In this document: positions 63,719-64,000 of the stretch, piece by piece
How the letters are laid out: each line of letters starts with the position of its first letter
Position numbering within the stretch: the stretch's first letter is position 1
Assembly (NCBI RefSeq): GCF_012396365.1
Contig: NZ_JAAXPG010000009.1
Coordinates: 156,776-220,775, forward strand
From: Nocardiopsis alborubida
Lineage (GTDB): Bacteria; Actinomycetota; Actinomycetes; Streptosporangiales; Streptosporangiaceae
Length of the DNA: 64,000 nucleotides
Direction of reading: 5' to 3'
The notes under the pieces: model-generated
Seen by the model: the letters and a program-made list of their open reading frames with translations, nothing else
Told to the model about the DNA's origin: nothing
Databases searched by the model: none
Translations under genes and position numbers: made by a program

Positions 63719-64000
63719 GGCCAAGATCCGGTGAACGTGTCCCGAGCACTCCGGGCCGGGGGTAGAGTTGGGGAAGACCGAGCGAGACGGACGCGGTTCC
63801 CGCGGCCGGGCCGGTCGACCCCTTCCTCCGAACCGCCGTTCCGAGCACTGCTTCGGACCGGATAAGCTCGGAGGGCGCTTCCAAGGAAACACGGAAGCGA
63901 AACGGGAAACGGGCTTTACCCCGATCAGAAACACCACGAACCGCCGATTTGGCGGGGTGCGGAACACCTGATAAAGTAAAGACACAACAAAGCGGAAACG
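63719..64000 (+). promoter_or_regulatory. probable rRNA operon promoter and leader
   Basis: 282 bp with no gene. Three TA-hexamers resembling actinobacterial rrn -10 boxes occur in series: TAGAGT (63763-63768), TAAGCT (63863-63868) and TAAAGT (63972-63977). The last is preceded by TTTGGC at 63948-63953 (18-bp spacer) and followed by CACAACAAAGCGGAAACG, which resembles the antitermination and processing leader found before 16S rRNA in this group. Multiple tandem promoters are usual for rrn operons. The rRNA genes themselves would lie past the window edge, so this is inference. Confidence 0.5.

Overview
The window is 64 kb of very GC-rich actinobacterial chromosome. Third codon positions are almost all G or C, GTG and TTG starts are common, and a WhiB-family regulator, ANTAR and partner-switching regulators, PspC-type kinases and a linked ppk-mutT1 pair are present. 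Together with an ectoine synthesis and uptake locus this suggests a salt-tolerant actinomycete, possibly of the Nocardiopsaceae. That placement is inference; no rRNA gene lies inside the window to confirm it.

1-18 kb: the end of nnrD (NAD(P)HX repair); a membrane protein; a TetR/NUDIX pair facing a membrane-protein/ICMT-DCC operon across a clear palindromic operator; a large PrsW-type membrane protein; a BisC-type molybdoenzyme; a CitE-like lyase; an MprA/MprB-like two-component pair; a GT4 glycosyltransferase; and an HtrA-type protease divergent from an orphan NarL-type response regulator.

18.7-33 kb: a dense stress-signalling region. It holds a HATPase-GAF-PP2C phosphatase, a soluble poly-HAMP hybrid kinase resembling fungal group III (Nik1/Os-1) kinases, a stand-alone receiver, a PAS/GAF protein, a GAF-ANTAR protein, a STAS antagonist, a MEDS-HATPase anti-sigma-like protein, a second GT4 enzyme and a PP2C Ser/Thr phosphatase. 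Two copies of a palindromic repeat sharing the arm GATCTTGTACTTATAGC sit in convergent gene gaps at 18.72 and 26.52 kb and bracket the phosphatase/poly-HAMP/receiver block.

33-42 kb: a CopC protein with a His-containing membrane protein, a WhiB-family gene, then ectABC (ectoine synthesis from aspartate semialdehyde) followed by ehuBCDA (ectoine ABC importer). Synthesis and recapture of the compatible solute are side by side; no ectD is present here. A soluble Nik1-like kinase about 10 kb upstream makes an osmostress link attractive but unproven.

42-64 kb: a CPBP-family protein that seems to lack its motif histidines; ppk-mutT1; a START-like protein; a secreted Asp/His-rich repeat protein; an M50 protease; a 5'-truncated IS5-type transposase beside an Mrr-like nuclease; another STAS protein; a large membrane protein with an extracytoplasmic domain; a CoA-transferase; a frameshifted small gene; rsmA; a PspC module (small membrane protein, PspC/LiaF-like protein, PspC kinase, response regulator); a nucleoside hydrolase; pcrA; and at the right edge a sequence resembling the promoter/leader of a rRNA operon. 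No tRNA, CRISPR array, prophage or complete insertion sequence was seen.
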